From: Roseibium aggregatum
GTDB lineage: Bacteria > Pseudomonadota > Alphaproteobacteria > Rhizobiales > Stappiaceae
Length of the DNA stretch: 64,000 nt
Direction: 5' to 3'
Assembly (NCBI RefSeq): GCF_017309185.1
Contig: NZ_JAEKJZ010000006.1
Span: 186,001-250,000 of the forward strand
The position numbers and the translations under genes were made by a program. Positions within the stretch are counted from its first letter, which is position 1. Every line of letters starts with the position of its first letter. The notes under the pieces were generated by a model. It worked only from the letters and a program-made list of their open reading frames with translations. It was not told the origin of the DNA and did not search any database. This document shows, piece by piece, positions 19,118 to 27,714 of this stretch.

Positions 19118-20521
19118 GTGTCCGCAAGCCCGATTGTCCGTCTGACCTCGATCTGCCTGACCGTGGTTGCTCTTGTCCTGTCCTTGCCCGGCGGCAAGGC
19201 GCGGGCGGATATCGGCGCTTTTATCCTGGTAGACGCAGGGTCCGGCGCGGTTCTTGAGGAAAAAAACGCGACAAAGACGTGGTATCCGGCCTCGCTCACA
19301 AAGCTGATGACCGCCTATGTGACCTTCAAGGCCATCCGGGAAGGCCGGGCGACACTGAATTCGGCCGTCGTACAGTCGAAGAATTCCGCTTCCGAGCCAC
19401 CCAGCAAGATGGGGTTCAAGATCGGAACGCGTTTCACGGTCGATACGGCGCTCAAGATCATTCTGATCAAGTCCGCCAACGATGTTGCGGTCGCGCTGGG
19501 CGAAGCGATCGGCGGCACGGAAGCCAATTTCATCGCGATGATGAACGCAGAGGCAAAGCGTCTCGGCATGTCTTCCACACGTTTCGTGAATCCGCACGGC
19601 CTGCCGGACAACCGTCAGGTCACGACCGCAAGGGACATGGCGGTCCTTGCGATGGCCTTGCGGCGGGACTTTCCGGAATCGCGTGACTACTACAATCATC
19701 CGGGGATCCGGTTCGGCAAGAAAACCCTGAGGTCCGCGAACCGCGAATTTCTGCTCCGGGTGCCCGGCGCCAACGGCATGAAGACCGGGTATATCTGTAA
19801 TTCCGGCTACAATGTCGCAGCCTCCGTGACACGGCGCGGACGGACGCTCATCGGTGTCGTTCTCGGGGCCGGCTCCGGACTGGAGCGTACCGCCTTCGCG
19901 CGTCAGATGTTCGATGAGGGTTTTCGCAAAAGAAGCGGCGGCCGGAAGGTTGCCAGTCTCGGGAGCGCTTCCGGGGGGCCTCCGGCCGACGGATACTGCC
20001 GGCGCAACAAGAGCCCGGGGGCCAAGGCCTATATGGCCCGCTACGACATGGAAAACGAAAAGCGCGGGGGATTTCTGTTTTTCGCCGGAGCCGGCGGAGG
20101 CAACTCGAAAGATGTCAAGGTCGATGAGAGCGGCTTCATGCTGTCCAACGGAAAGCCGGATTGGGCGAAGATCCTGAACCGGACGCTCGGGCCTCGCCGA
20201 ATCGCCTACAAGCCGCTTCAGGTGAGCCTCGGCAAGCCTTCAGGCGCACCGGCGGCCGCAAAGGCTATTGCGGGCTCGGCCGCCATTCCGGCTGAGGACA
20301 TTCCGATACCCGCGGCCAATCCACTGCGCAGGGCGAAAAACGAGATTCGCCAGAAACTGCAGGAGACGGCGGAAGCAACCGCCGCGGGTGCCATCGCGCA
20401 GGAAGAACCCGGTACGCGACCAGGTTCGGCGGTGGACACGTCCAATGCGTCTCCAGGCGCGATTTTCCGCAAGGGCCTCGATTTCACGATCCCGGTCCCC
20501 TCGCCCAGTCCGCGCAAGTAA
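19118..20521 (+). CDS. D-alanyl-D-alanine carboxypeptidase (penicillin-binding protein, peptidase S11)
   Basis: A 467-residue exported enzyme. The three penicillin-binding motifs are seen: S59-L-T-K62, S119-A-N121 and K222-T-G224. It should trim the terminal D-Ala of peptidoglycan pentapeptides in the periplasm. A signal peptide covers about residues 1-30 (VVALVLSLPGGKARA). The GTG at 19118 is chosen because GAGG precedes it and it gives a compact signal sequence. After the catalytic domain comes a long Ala/Pro/Gly-rich tail (about 340-467) without a clear PBP5 C-terminal domain, ending FTIPVPSPSPRK. Divergent from the urease operon. Confidence 0.93.
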   Translation: MSASPIVRLTSICLTVVALVLSLPGGKARADIGAFILVDAGSGAVLEEKNATKTWYPASLTKLMTAYVTFKAIREGRATLNSAVVQSKNSASEPPSKMGFKIGTRFTVDTALKIILIKSANDVAVALGEAIGGTEANFIAMMNAEAKRLGMSSTRFVNPHGLPDNRQVTTARDMAVLAMALRRDFPESRDYYNHPGIRFGKKTLRSANREFLLRVPGANGMKTGYICNSGYNVAASVTRRGRTLIGVVLGAGSGLERTAFARQMFDEGFRKRSGGRKVASLGSASGGPPADGYCRRNKSPGAKAYMARYDMENEKRGGFLFFAGAGGGNSKDVKVDESGFMLSNGKPDWAKILNRTLGPRRIAYKPLQVSLGKPSGAPAAAKAIAGSAAIPAEDIPIPAANPLRRAKNEIRQKLQETAEATAAGAIAQEEPGTRPGSAVDTSNASPGAIFRKGLDFTIPVPSPSPRK

Positions 20522-20624
20522 CGCCCGCGATCCAGGCCGTAGAGGCAAACCGGAAATCCATTCCCGAAAGCGACGGAAACATGCAGTCCGGACCTTGGCC
20601 GGCCGCTGCGTTCAGACGCATCGA

Positions 20625-20639
20625 TTAACCGTTTGTTTA
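20625..20639 (+). promoter_or_regulatory. Near-consensus CtrA-type site
   Basis: TTAACCGTTTGTTTA is TTAA-N7-TTTA, one mismatch from the CtrA box TTAA-N7-TTAA. It lies about 130 bases before the small acidic gene and after the carboxypeptidase. A single near-match can occur by chance. Confidence 0.35.
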
Positions 20640-20767
20640 CGGTAATCCTTAAAACTCAGGTAAGTTTTTTCGTCGACGCGGTTCTGCCTGCGGAAATCGC
20701 GGCGAGACATATCGTGCCCTGTTCGGCGAAGACCGCGCCGGCATCCAACAGATCGAGAGATCCTGCC

Positions 20768-21052
20768 ATGATCGAACCGAGATCCACAGCGACCATCCGG
20801 GCTCTAGCAAGCCTCGCGGAACTTTCCGCCAATCAGCTGGAGGAAGGGGTTTCGGTCGAAGAGGTCATCGCCACGCTTCGCAAGGCCGCCGAAGCGGTCC
20901 GGACCGTCGTGGACGAGGAAGATGAGCCGGTATCCGAGGAAGATGCCGCAGAGCTCGCCCAGGACCTGACCCCCATGGATCTTTCGGTCGAGAACAAGGG
21001 GTCGAACAAAGACGCGGAGTCCGACGGGCAAACTGTCCTCAACGCGGGCTGA
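20768..21052 (+). CDS. Small acidic hypothetical protein
   Basis: A 94-residue protein starting MIEPRSTATIRALASLAEL. Residues 10-50 look helical and coiled-coil-like (SANQLEEGVSVEEVIATLRKAAEAV); the rest is strongly acidic (DEEDEPVSEEDAAELAQD) and then polar and disordered. No signal peptide or membrane segment. The ATG at 20768 is favoured over the longer frame because the upstream part has no coding character. I do not recognise the family. A CtrA-like site lies upstream. Confidence 0.6.
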   Translation: MIEPRSTATIRALASLAELSANQLEEGVSVEEVIATLRKAAEAVRTVVDEEDEPVSEEDAAELAQDLTPMDLSVENKGSNKDAESDGQTVLNAG

Positions 21053-21141
21053 ATTCCATCTCCTCCGAGGCGTTTGACCGCTCCCGCAAAGGGTGGCAAC
21101 AGATCTTCTGCTGACCGCACGGCTGGCTTTCACCGTAAACC

Positions 21142-21154
21142 GTTATTATATAAC
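21142..21154 (+). promoter_or_regulatory. Zur-type zinc-regulator box
   Basis: GTTATTATATAAC is an exact GTTAT-N3-ATAAC palindrome, the core shared by proteobacterial Zur boxes, and the symmetry extends to CCG/CGG on each side (21140-21156). It lies 44 bases before the CobW-family gene, a gene class often under Zur. The match is by eye. Confidence 0.7.
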
Positions 21155-21198
21155 GGACGTTTCTATGTGAGCAGTCCAGAACGATCCGGAGTATTTCC

Positions 21199-22398
21199 AT
21201 GGCTTCCCAAGATACCGCCGTTGACGGCCGCGGCCGGACAGGACCCAGGCCGTCGATTCCGCTGACGGTCCTGACCGGATTTCTGGGAGCGGGAAAAACA
21301 ACTCTTCTCAACCGGATGCTGAAAGACCCGGAGATGGCGGATACGGCCGTCATCATCAATGAATTCGGCGAAATCGGCCTCGACCATCTGTTTGTCGATC
21401 AGGCGGGGGAGGGCATCGTCGAGCTTTCGTCCGGGTGCCTGTGTTGCACGATCCGGGGTGATCTCGTTACCACGCTTGAAAATCTGCTGCGCCATCTGGA
21501 CAACGGACGAACAGAGCGGTTGCGGCGGGTGGTGATCGAAACGACCGGTCTGGCCGACCCGGCGCCAATCCTGCACACGGTCATGCTGCACCCCTATCTG
21601 ATGATGCGTTACCGGCTTGAAAGCGTGATTACGCTTGTGGACGCGGTGAACGGCTTGTCCACGCTCGAAAATCATGAGGAAGCCCGCAAACAGGCGGCGG
21701 TCGCAGACAGGCTGGTGTTCACGAAAACCGACTTGATCGCGACGGAGACCGAAAAAGCGGACTTCGAAAGCCTCAAGGACTGGCTGATAAAGCTCAATCC
21801 CGGCGCGCTCAGGCTTGACGCGCAGTCCGGCGAGGCGACGCCCGGCAGGCTCTTCAACGCGGGCCTCTACGACCCGGACAGCAAGATCCCGGACGTCGCT
21901 GCCTGGCTGAACGCGGAAGCCTACGAAGGATCCGGTCATCACCATCACCACGATCATGGACATGGGCATGGGCACGGGCACGACCATGATCATGACCACG
22001 ACGTGAACCGGCACAGCGATGCGATTCGCGCCTTCACGCTCTCCACGGACCGGGCCGTTTCGGCTTCCGCTTTGGAAATGTTCCTCGACCTGCTTCGATC
22101 CGCGCACGGGCCGAAGTTGCTCCGGGTCAAGGGTGTGGTGAAACTGGCTGAGGATCCGGAGCGCCCCGTCGTCATCCACGGGGTCCAGCATGTGTTTCAT
22201 CCGCCGGCGACGCTGGAGGCCTGGCCGGATGAGGACCGGCGCACGCGGATGGTGTTCATCACCCGGGACCTTCCGGAGGGTTTCGTGCGCAAGATGTTCG
22301 AAGCCTTTTCCGGTGCGCTGCTGCCTGATACGCCCGATTCGAAGGCAATGACCGACAATCCGCTGGCGGTGTCGGGCTTTACCAGCCCGATTCGGTGA
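21199..22398 (+). CDS. CobW/COG0523 family GTP-binding metallochaperone (probably zinc)
   Basis: A 399-residue G3E GTPase: Walker A GFLGAGKTTLLNR at about 28-40, the metal-binding C-x-C-C motif in SSGCLCCTIRGDL, a histidine/aspartate/glycine-rich metal-binding stretch near residues 253-275, and a C-terminal CobW_C domain (LLRVKGVVKLAEDPERPVVIHGVQHVFHPP). COG0523 proteins move metal to client enzymes. The Zur-type palindrome upstream points to zinc limitation rather than cobalt or nickel, although the urease cluster is 2.5 kb away. Apparently a single-gene unit. Confidence 0.93.
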   Translation: MASQDTAVDGRGRTGPRPSIPLTVLTGFLGAGKTTLLNRMLKDPEMADTAVIINEFGEIGLDHLFVDQAGEGIVELSSGCLCCTIRGDLVTTLENLLRHLDNGRTERLRRVVIETTGLADPAPILHTVMLHPYLMMRYRLESVITLVDAVNGLSTLENHEEARKQAAVADRLVFTKTDLIATETEKADFESLKDWLIKLNPGALRLDAQSGEATPGRLFNAGLYDPDSKIPDVAAWLNAEAYEGSGHHHHHDHGHGHGHGHDHDHDHDVNRHSDAIRAFTLSTDRAVSASALEMFLDLLRSAHGPKLLRVKGVVKLAEDPERPVVIHGVQHVFHPPATLEAWPDEDRRTRMVFITRDLPEGFVRKMFEAFSGALLPDTPDSKAMTDNPLAVSGFTSPIR

Positions 22399-22411
22399 CT
22401 GCCGACGGAAT

Positions 22412-23278
22412 TCAGTCTTTCCTGCGCAGGCGGATCAGGCCTTCCTGGGCGGTGGAGGCCACGAGCTTGCCGTCCAGGGTGAAGAGCGATCCCCGGTTCA
22501 TGCCGCGCGACCCGGATGTGGAGACGCTGTCGGTGGCATAAAGCAGCCAGTCATCGGCGCGGAACGGGCGGTGGAACCACATGGCATGATCAAGGCTGGC
22601 GGCCTGGATCTTCGGGCTGAATACGGATGTGCCGTGAGGAAAGAGCGAAGTGTCCAGAAGAGCCATGTCGGATGCGTAGGCCAGGACGCATTGGTGAATT
22701 CGCTCATCGTCGGGCAACTCGCCGGACGCGCGCACCCAAATATACTGCCTGGGCGGCAGCACCTTGTCGCTGAAATAGTGCGTCAATTCGACCGGCCGAA
22801 TCTCGATTGGCCGTTCCCGTTCCCAGTAGTTGCGGACATTTTCCGGGGCCATGGACAGGAATTTATCCTTCAATTCCCGTTCGCTCGGCAGTTCGTCCGG
22901 TTTAGGCACGTCCGGCATTTCAATCTGGTGTTCCAGGCCTTCCTCGACTACCTGGAAGGACGCGGACATGGAGAAAATCGCCTTGCCGTGCTGAATGGCG
23001 ACAACCCGGCGCGTGGTGAAGCTGCCACCGTCACGGATTCGGTCGACTTCGTAGACGATCGGAACTTCCGGATCGCCGGGGCGCATGAAATAGCCGTGAA
23101 GAGAGTGAACGTGGCGATCTTCGACGACGGTGCGCGAGGCGGCAACCAGCGCCTGGCCGATGACCTGCCCGCCGAAAACGCGCTGCCAGCCGACCTGGGG
23201 GCTGCGACCACGAAACAGATTGTGTTCGAGCGGTTCAAGGTCGAGAATTTGAAGAAGGTTCTCAATTGCCGTATTCAT
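22412..23278 (-). CDS. tesB: Acyl-CoA thioesterase II
   Basis: A 288-residue double-hotdog thioesterase hydrolysing medium and long acyl-CoA. Seen: FRGRSPQVGWQRVFGGQVIGQAL, HSLHGYFMRPGDPEVPIVYEV, and the C-terminal SLDHAMWFHRPFRADDWLLY with the catalytic region and SRGMNRGSLFT. The ATG at 23278 (MNTAIENLLQIL) is chosen because GAGGA lies nine bases before it; the frame is open to 23311. It converges on the CobW-family gene with a 13-base gap and is divergent from the hydroxylase gene. Confidence 0.95.
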   Translation of the reverse strand: MNTAIENLLQILDLEPLEHNLFRGRSPQVGWQRVFGGQVIGQALVAASRTVVEDRHVHSLHGYFMRPGDPEVPIVYEVDRIRDGGSFTTRRVVAIQHGKAIFSMSASFQVVEEGLEHQIEMPDVPKPDELPSERELKDKFLSMAPENVRNYWERERPIEIRPVELTHYFSDKVLPPRQYIWVRASGELPDDERIHQCVLAYASDMALLDTSLFPHGTSVFSPKIQAASLDHAMWFHRPFRADDWLLYATDSVSTSGSRGMNRGSLFTLDGKLVASTAQEGLIRLRRKD

Positions 23279-23490
23279 CGGCGCGATTCCTCGTTTGAGC
23301 GGTTCCGGCAAATGCGGAGACGGGTTGGCGGCGTGAAATCGATAATCAGGAGATTTTCCGGAAACTCGCTGTTTTCGGGAAATGCCCTAAATAGTGCGCC
23401 TGATGAGACTGCTCTGGATGCACTCTTGAACGGGCCTTTACGTTGAAGTCAAGATGCCTTTAGGGAAGCTGGAGGCGGGGAGAATTGGAA

Positions 23491-24729
23491 ATGGCTAGGA
23501 CAGGCGGCGCGGAAGAAATGTTCGATGTCGTGATTGCCGGTGGCGGCTACGTGGGGCTGTCCCTGGCTGTGGCTTTGAAACAGGGTGATGCCGGTTTGAA
23601 ATGTGCCGTTGTCGACCCGAAGCCGATGGACCAGCTTCACAAGGATCCGCGTGCGTCCGCGATTGCAGCGGCGGCTTCGAGAATGCTGACGCAGCTTGGC
23701 GTCTGGCAGGACATCGAGGCGAAAGCGCAGCCGATCAATGAAATGATCGTCACGGACAGCAAGCTGCGCGACGCGGTTCGTCCCGTTTTCCTGACTTTCG
23801 GTGGGGAAGCGACGGAAGGCGAACCGTTTGCGCACATGGTGCCCAACGGTGTCATGATGCCGGCCCTCCATGAGGCGGCGGCAGGGCTTGGCGTGGTCTT
23901 TGCGGCTCCGGCCGTCGCCGATACGTTCCGGACCCAGGCCGATCATGTCGACCTTGTCCTGGGGGATGGTGAGGTTCTGAAAAGCCGTCTTCTCGTCGCC
24001 GCCGACGGTGTGCGTTCCAGGCTCAGGGATCTCGCGGGGATCCGGACGGTGGACTGGGACTACGGCCAGTCCGGCATCGTCACCACCGTGAGGCACGAGC
24101 GTCCGCACAACGGCCGCGCGGAAGAACATTTCCTTCCCTCCGGGCCTTTCGCGATCCTGCCGCTTCCGGGAAACTGTTCTTCGCTGGTCTGGACTGAGAA
24201 GACCTCGGACGCGGACAAGCTTGTGCGCGCGGACGATTTCACCTTCGAACTGGAGCTGGAACGCCGTTTCGGCCATCACCTGGGCACGCTCGAAGTCTTG
24301 GGCCCGCGTCGGGCCTATCCGCTCGGCCTGAAACTGGCACGGGAATTCGTCAAACCCCGCTTCGCGCTTGCCGGAGACGCCGCGCATGGAATTCACCCGA
24401 TCGCGGGACAGGGCCTCAACATGGGGTTCAAGGATGTCGCCGCGCTCGCGGAAGTGTTGATTGATGCAAGGCGTCTCGGCCAGGATCCGGGAGGCTTCGA
24501 CGTTCTGGAGCGCTACCAGCGCTGGCGCCGGTTCGATACCTTCCAGATGGGTGTCGTGACGGATGTGCTGAACCGCCTTTTTTCCAACGACAACGATATC
24601 CTGCGTGCGGCCCGGGATTTCGGTCTCGGCCTGGTGGACCGGATGCCTGGACTGAAGACCAAGTTTATCAAGGAAGCATCGGGTTTCGCGGGACCCATTC
24701 CGAAATTGCTTTCAGGGGAACCGATCTGA
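23491..24729 (+). CDS. UbiH/UbiF/COQ6 family FAD-dependent ubiquinone-biosynthesis hydroxylase
   Basis: A 412-residue flavoprotein monooxygenase. The N-terminal FAD fingerprint is FDVVIAGGGYVGLSLAVAL, the central DG motif is LLVAADGVRSRLR, and the GD motif is FALAGDAAHGIHPIAGQGLNMGF. It probably hydroxylates the ubiquinone ring; which position (C1, C5 or C6) cannot be told from sequence alone. A TTG six bases earlier is in frame, and an ATG at 23518 (MFDVVIAGG) is an alternative start. The end carries GLVDRMPGLKTKFIKEASG as in rhizobial homologues. Confidence 0.9.
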   Translation: MARTGGAEEMFDVVIAGGGYVGLSLAVALKQGDAGLKCAVVDPKPMDQLHKDPRASAIAAAASRMLTQLGVWQDIEAKAQPINEMIVTDSKLRDAVRPVFLTFGGEATEGEPFAHMVPNGVMMPALHEAAAGLGVVFAAPAVADTFRTQADHVDLVLGDGEVLKSRLLVAADGVRSRLRDLAGIRTVDWDYGQSGIVTTVRHERPHNGRAEEHFLPSGPFAILPLPGNCSSLVWTEKTSDADKLVRADDFTFELELERRFGHHLGTLEVLGPRRAYPLGLKLAREFVKPRFALAGDAAHGIHPIAGQGLNMGFKDVAALAEVLIDARRLGQDPGGFDVLERYQRWRRFDTFQMGVVTDVLNRLFSNDNDILRAARDFGLGLVDRMPGLKTKFIKEASGFAGPIPKLLSGEPI

Positions 24730-24806
24730 TAGGAAGAGTGCCGGTTGAAAGCCGGGACTCTCGACCTCTTCAAGCTTGCATCTTCCATGTTCCGCCGGAC
24801 TTTTGA

Positions 24807-25679
24807 ATGATCGATCAACCTGCGAGTGTCTCCGATTACAGGTCCATTCTGATTACGGGATGTTCGTCCGGAATCGGTGCTTCGGCGGCCCATATCTTGC
24901 GCGGCCGAAACTGGCGGGTGTTCGTCACGGCCCGCAAACGGGAAGATATCGACAGGTTGCGCGCCCTGGGGTTTGAAACCTTTCGCCTCGACTATGAGGA
25001 TCCGTCGAGCATCGAGGAAACGGCGGAAGCTGCTCTCGAGCTTACGGAAGGCAAGCTCGATGCCGTATTCAACAATGGTGCTTACGCCGTTCCGGGTGCG
25101 CTTGAGGATATTCCGACGGAAGCCCTTCGGGCGATGTTCGAGGCTAATTTTTTCGGCTGGCACGATCTGACCCGGCGGCTGGTCCCTGCCATGAGGGCAA
25201 AGGGAGCCGGACGTATCGTGCAATGTTCCTCCGTGCTCGGGTTCGTGGCAATGAAATACCGGGGGGCCTACACCGCGTCCAAATTCGCGCTTGAGGCCTA
25301 TTCCGACACTTTGCGTCAGGAGCTGAAGGGGAGCGGGGTCCATGTCAGCCTGATCGAGCCGGGGCCGATCGGAACGCGGTTTACCGAGAATGCGTTGGCG
25401 AATTTCGACCGCTGGATCGGTGAGGTGGGCCTGAAGGCATCCGTTCATCGCGAGACCTATGAAAAACGCCGCATCCGGATGGAATCCGGTGAACCGGGAC
25501 CCTTCAAGCTGCCACCGGAGGCCGTCGTGAAGCGGCTTGTTCATGCGGTTGAGGCAAAACACCCGAAAGAGCGCTATTATGTTACCTTTCCAACCACACT
25601 GATGGCCGTGGCCCGGCGGGTGCTGCCGACAGGTCTCCTGGACAGGTTCTGTATCTGGGCGGCGGACCGGGAAGCATAG
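24807..25679 (+). CDS. Short-chain dehydrogenase/reductase
   Basis: A 290-residue classical SDR. It has the cofactor motif T17-G-C-S-S-G-I-G24, NNGAY in place of the usual NNAG (about 89-93), catalytic S141/S142, Y155 and K159 (RGAYTASKFALEAY), and PGPIGTRF. The TARKREDIDRL segment after beta-2 (arginine and lysine) suggests NADP(H) preference. The C-terminal extension is long for an SDR and includes a hydrophobic stretch (PTTLMAVARRVLPTGLLDRF), possibly membrane-associated. The substrate is unknown. It starts 78 bases after the hydroxylase gene. Confidence 0.9.
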   Translation: MIDQPASVSDYRSILITGCSSGIGASAAHILRGRNWRVFVTARKREDIDRLRALGFETFRLDYEDPSSIEETAEAALELTEGKLDAVFNNGAYAVPGALEDIPTEALRAMFEANFFGWHDLTRRLVPAMRAKGAGRIVQCSSVLGFVAMKYRGAYTASKFALEAYSDTLRQELKGSGVHVSLIEPGPIGTRFTENALANFDRWIGEVGLKASVHRETYEKRRIRMESGEPGPFKLPPEAVVKRLVHAVEAKHPKERYYVTFPTTLMAVARRVLPTGLLDRFCIWAADREA

Positions 25680-25717
25680 CCGGCAGCCGCACGTGACGAC
25701 ACAAGAAGGAAGCGCCG

Positions 25718-25948
25718 GTGTCAGGCCGGACGGCTCGGAAGGCAGGAAATTTGGCAAATCTCTTCGACATTCTCATTCCCGTCGGCATGGCCGCGATCGT
25801 GGTCGTGCTGCTGCTGGGTATCTGGAACCTGTTCCGCAACGGCCCGGCCAACAGGTCGCAGATGCTGATGCGCTGGCGCGTCGGTCTGCAGTTCCTGGTC
25901 ATTGTGCTGGTTATGGGCGGGCTCTATTTCTTCGGAAACGGCGGATAG
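25718..25948 (+). CDS. HIG1-domain twin-transmembrane protein
   Basis: A 76-residue membrane protein with two membrane segments (about 16-37 and 54-72) joined by a loop carrying RNGPANRSQMLMRWRVGLQF, the hypoxia-induced-gene-1 domain pattern. Bacterial relatives are associated with cytochrome oxidase or respiratory supercomplexes. The GTG at 25718 has AAGGAAG about eight bases upstream. A TTG at 25751 (LANLFDIL) would give a version closer to the usual family start. It is followed closely by the adenosyltransferase gene. Confidence 0.85.
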   Translation: MSGRTARKAGNLANLFDILIPVGMAAIVVVLLLGIWNLFRNGPANRSQMLMRWRVGLQFLVIVLVMGGLYFFGNGG

Positions 25949-25984
25949 TGAAGTCTTATTGATTAAGGTCCGGGAGCGGATGCC

Positions 25985-26560
25985 ATGGTTGTTTTGAACA
26001 AGATCTATACAAAAACGGGTGACGACGGGACGACCGCTCTGGGTTCAGGCGAACGCCGGCCGAAGAACGATCTCAGGATCGAGGCTTACGGGACGGTCGA
26101 CGAGACAAATGCCGTTGTCGGTCTCGTCAGGCTGCATACCGGCGACTCGGCGCCGGACGTCGACCTGATTTTAAGCCGTATTCAGAACGATCTCTTCGAT
26201 CTCGGCGCCGATCTGGCGACCCCGGAAACCGGGCAGGATCTGGGTTATGAACCCTTGCGCGTGACACAGACCCAGGTCGCTTCTCTCGAAGAAGCCATCG
26301 ACAGGCTGAATGGCGAGCTGTCCCCGTTGAGGTCCTTCGTGCTGCCCGGTGGCAGCCCGGCTTCCGCCTATCTTCATCTTGCCAGAACGGTGTCGCGCCG
26401 CGCCGAGCGTCTGATCGTCGAGCTGGCGGCGCGTGAACAGGTCAATGAAGCCGCGGGACGCTACATGAACCGTCTGTCCGATTTTTTCTTTGTCGCCTCG
26501 CGCTACCTGAACGACAAGGGCTCGCGGGACGTCTTGTGGGTGCCTGGTCAGAACCGGTAA
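25985..26560 (+). CDS. Corrinoid adenosyltransferase (ATP:cob(I)alamin, PduO type)
   Basis: A 191-residue trimeric-type adenosyltransferase converting cob(I)alamin and ATP to adenosylcobalamin. It opens with the IYTKTGDDGTTALGSGERRPK ATP-binding motif, followed by IEAYGTVDETNAVVGL. Near the C-terminus are SRRAERLIVELA and MNRLSDFFFVASRYLN, all family signatures. GGGAGCGG is the likely ribosome binding site. It sits between the HIG1 protein and a rhomboid protease and is probably co-transcribed with both. Confidence 0.95.
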   Translation: MVVLNKIYTKTGDDGTTALGSGERRPKNDLRIEAYGTVDETNAVVGLVRLHTGDSAPDVDLILSRIQNDLFDLGADLATPETGQDLGYEPLRVTQTQVASLEEAIDRLNGELSPLRSFVLPGGSPASAYLHLARTVSRRAERLIVELAAREQVNEAAGRYMNRLSDFFFVASRYLNDKGSRDVLWVPGQNR

Positions 26561-26591
26561 CGAAAGCTGCTTCGGGGAGGGCGCGCGCTCG

Positions 26592-27290
26592 ATGTTTTTT
26601 CCGGTTTACGATCACAATCGGCTGAATCACCTTCCGCGCCCTTATGTCAATCTGGCAATCATCACCGCGAACGTTCTGATTTTCGTCCTGTTTCAGGGCG
26701 CTGGCGAAGAGCGGGCCGTTGCCGCGTCGTCTTATTCCTTCGGCCTCATTCCCGTTGTCTTTTTCGATATCCGTGATCTGGCCCCCCAGCTGCAAATGTT
26801 GCCTGACTGGATGTCACTCGTTACCTATGCGTTCCTGCATGGAAATTTCATGCATCTTTTCGGCAACATGCTGTTTTTGTGGGTCTTCGGCGACAACGTC
26901 GAGGATGCCATGGGCCACCTGCGCTATCTGCTTTTTTATCTCTTGTGCGCGGCGGCCGGCGGTTTTGTCTACGCAATCATGGATGTGAGCTCCGACGCTC
27001 CGCTGATCGGGGCTTCCGGGGCCGTGTCCGGTGTCGTTGCCGCCTATCTGATGCTGCATCCCCGGGTCAAGGTCTGGGTTCTGGCGTTCGGACGCTTGCC
27101 GCTACGCTTGTCGGCGCGTTGGGTTCTGGGCGCCTGGATCGTGTATCAGATCGTCAACGCGGTCATCGGAGGCGACAGCCAGGTCGCCTGGATGGCTCAT
27201 ATCGGCGGATTGGCGGCAGGGGCCGTTCTGGTGGTGTTCTTCCGGCGCAGGGGCGTTCCGCTTTTCGACCGGAACCTGGGAAATGCCTGA
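26592..27290 (+). CDS. Rhomboid family intramembrane serine protease
   Basis: A 232-residue, six-helix membrane protein. Catalytic residues are seen: S142 in G140-A-S-G143, with H203 in WMAHIGGLAAG, and the helix-2 signature HGNFMHLFGNML (H83, H88). It should cleave transmembrane substrates within the membrane; the substrate is unknown. The gene begins 31 bases after the adenosyltransferase gene. It converges on the lipoprotein gene with a 13-base gap. Confidence 0.93.
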   Translation: MFFPVYDHNRLNHLPRPYVNLAIITANVLIFVLFQGAGEERAVAASSYSFGLIPVVFFDIRDLAPQLQMLPDWMSLVTYAFLHGNFMHLFGNMLFLWVFGDNVEDAMGHLRYLLFYLLCAAAGGFVYAIMDVSSDAPLIGASGAVSGVVAAYLMLHPRVKVWVLAFGRLPLRLSARWVLGAWIVYQIVNAVIGGDSQVAWMAHIGGLAAGAVLVVFFRRRGVPLFDRNLGNA

Positions 27291-27303
27291 CTTACTTGAA
27301 GAC

Positions 27304-27693
27304 TTAGGCTGACAGCCAGACGGCACTGGAAGTCCGGCAGGCGATGCCCTCCCGACTCAGGGATTTTCCGGAGGAAAATGTGATCCGCTCAAGATAGGCA
27401 CGGCAGTAGGTCCCTTGTGCCGTTTTCCATGTTCTCAACGGTGTGACCGAGCCGCTTGCTCCGCTGGCGGGATTCTGCCAGCGCATGGCGTTGCCCGACA
27501 GCGATTTCTCCAAAGCGTGCTGAAGATTTTTCTTCGCGATCGAACGGTCTGACGATCCCAAGCTGGAACCGCCCTCCGTCAGCCCGTCACCGAGGTCGAC
27601 CTGCGAGGTCACTTCGGTACATGCCGAAAGAAGAGTCGTAAGGAGAAAAAGCAAAGCGAGCCGCTTTGGTGCCCCACATCGCACAAAATTCAA
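27304..27693 (-). CDS. Lipoprotein with surface-antigen-like C-terminal domain
   Basis: A 129-residue lipoprotein: signal peptide with lipobox L22-S-A-C25. The mature C-terminal half (RTWKTAQGTYCRAYLERITF ... EGIACRTSSAVW, with C97 and C119) resembles the RT0821/Lpp0805-type surface domain. The same pattern occurs at the C-terminus of the anti-sigma-like protein at 28896-29594. The start is TTG at 27693, or GTG at 27684. It follows the Gly/Ser-rich gene by 21 bases, so the two are probably co-transcribed, divergently from the sigma factor. Confidence 0.72.
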   Translation of the reverse strand: MNFVRCGAPKRLALLFLLTTLLSACTEVTSQVDLGDGLTEGGSSLGSSDRSIAKKNLQHALEKSLSGNAMRWQNPASGASGSVTPLRTWKTAQGTYCRAYLERITFSSGKSLSREGIACRTSSAVWLSA

Positions 27694-27714
27694 TTCCGAT
27701 CCCGCCTCTTGGAT

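Noticed and set aside
21199-22398. CobW-family gene as a urease or cobalamin gene
   Set aside because: A Zur-type palindrome upstream and the COG0523 motifs favour zinc; proximity to urease genes alone is weak evidence.
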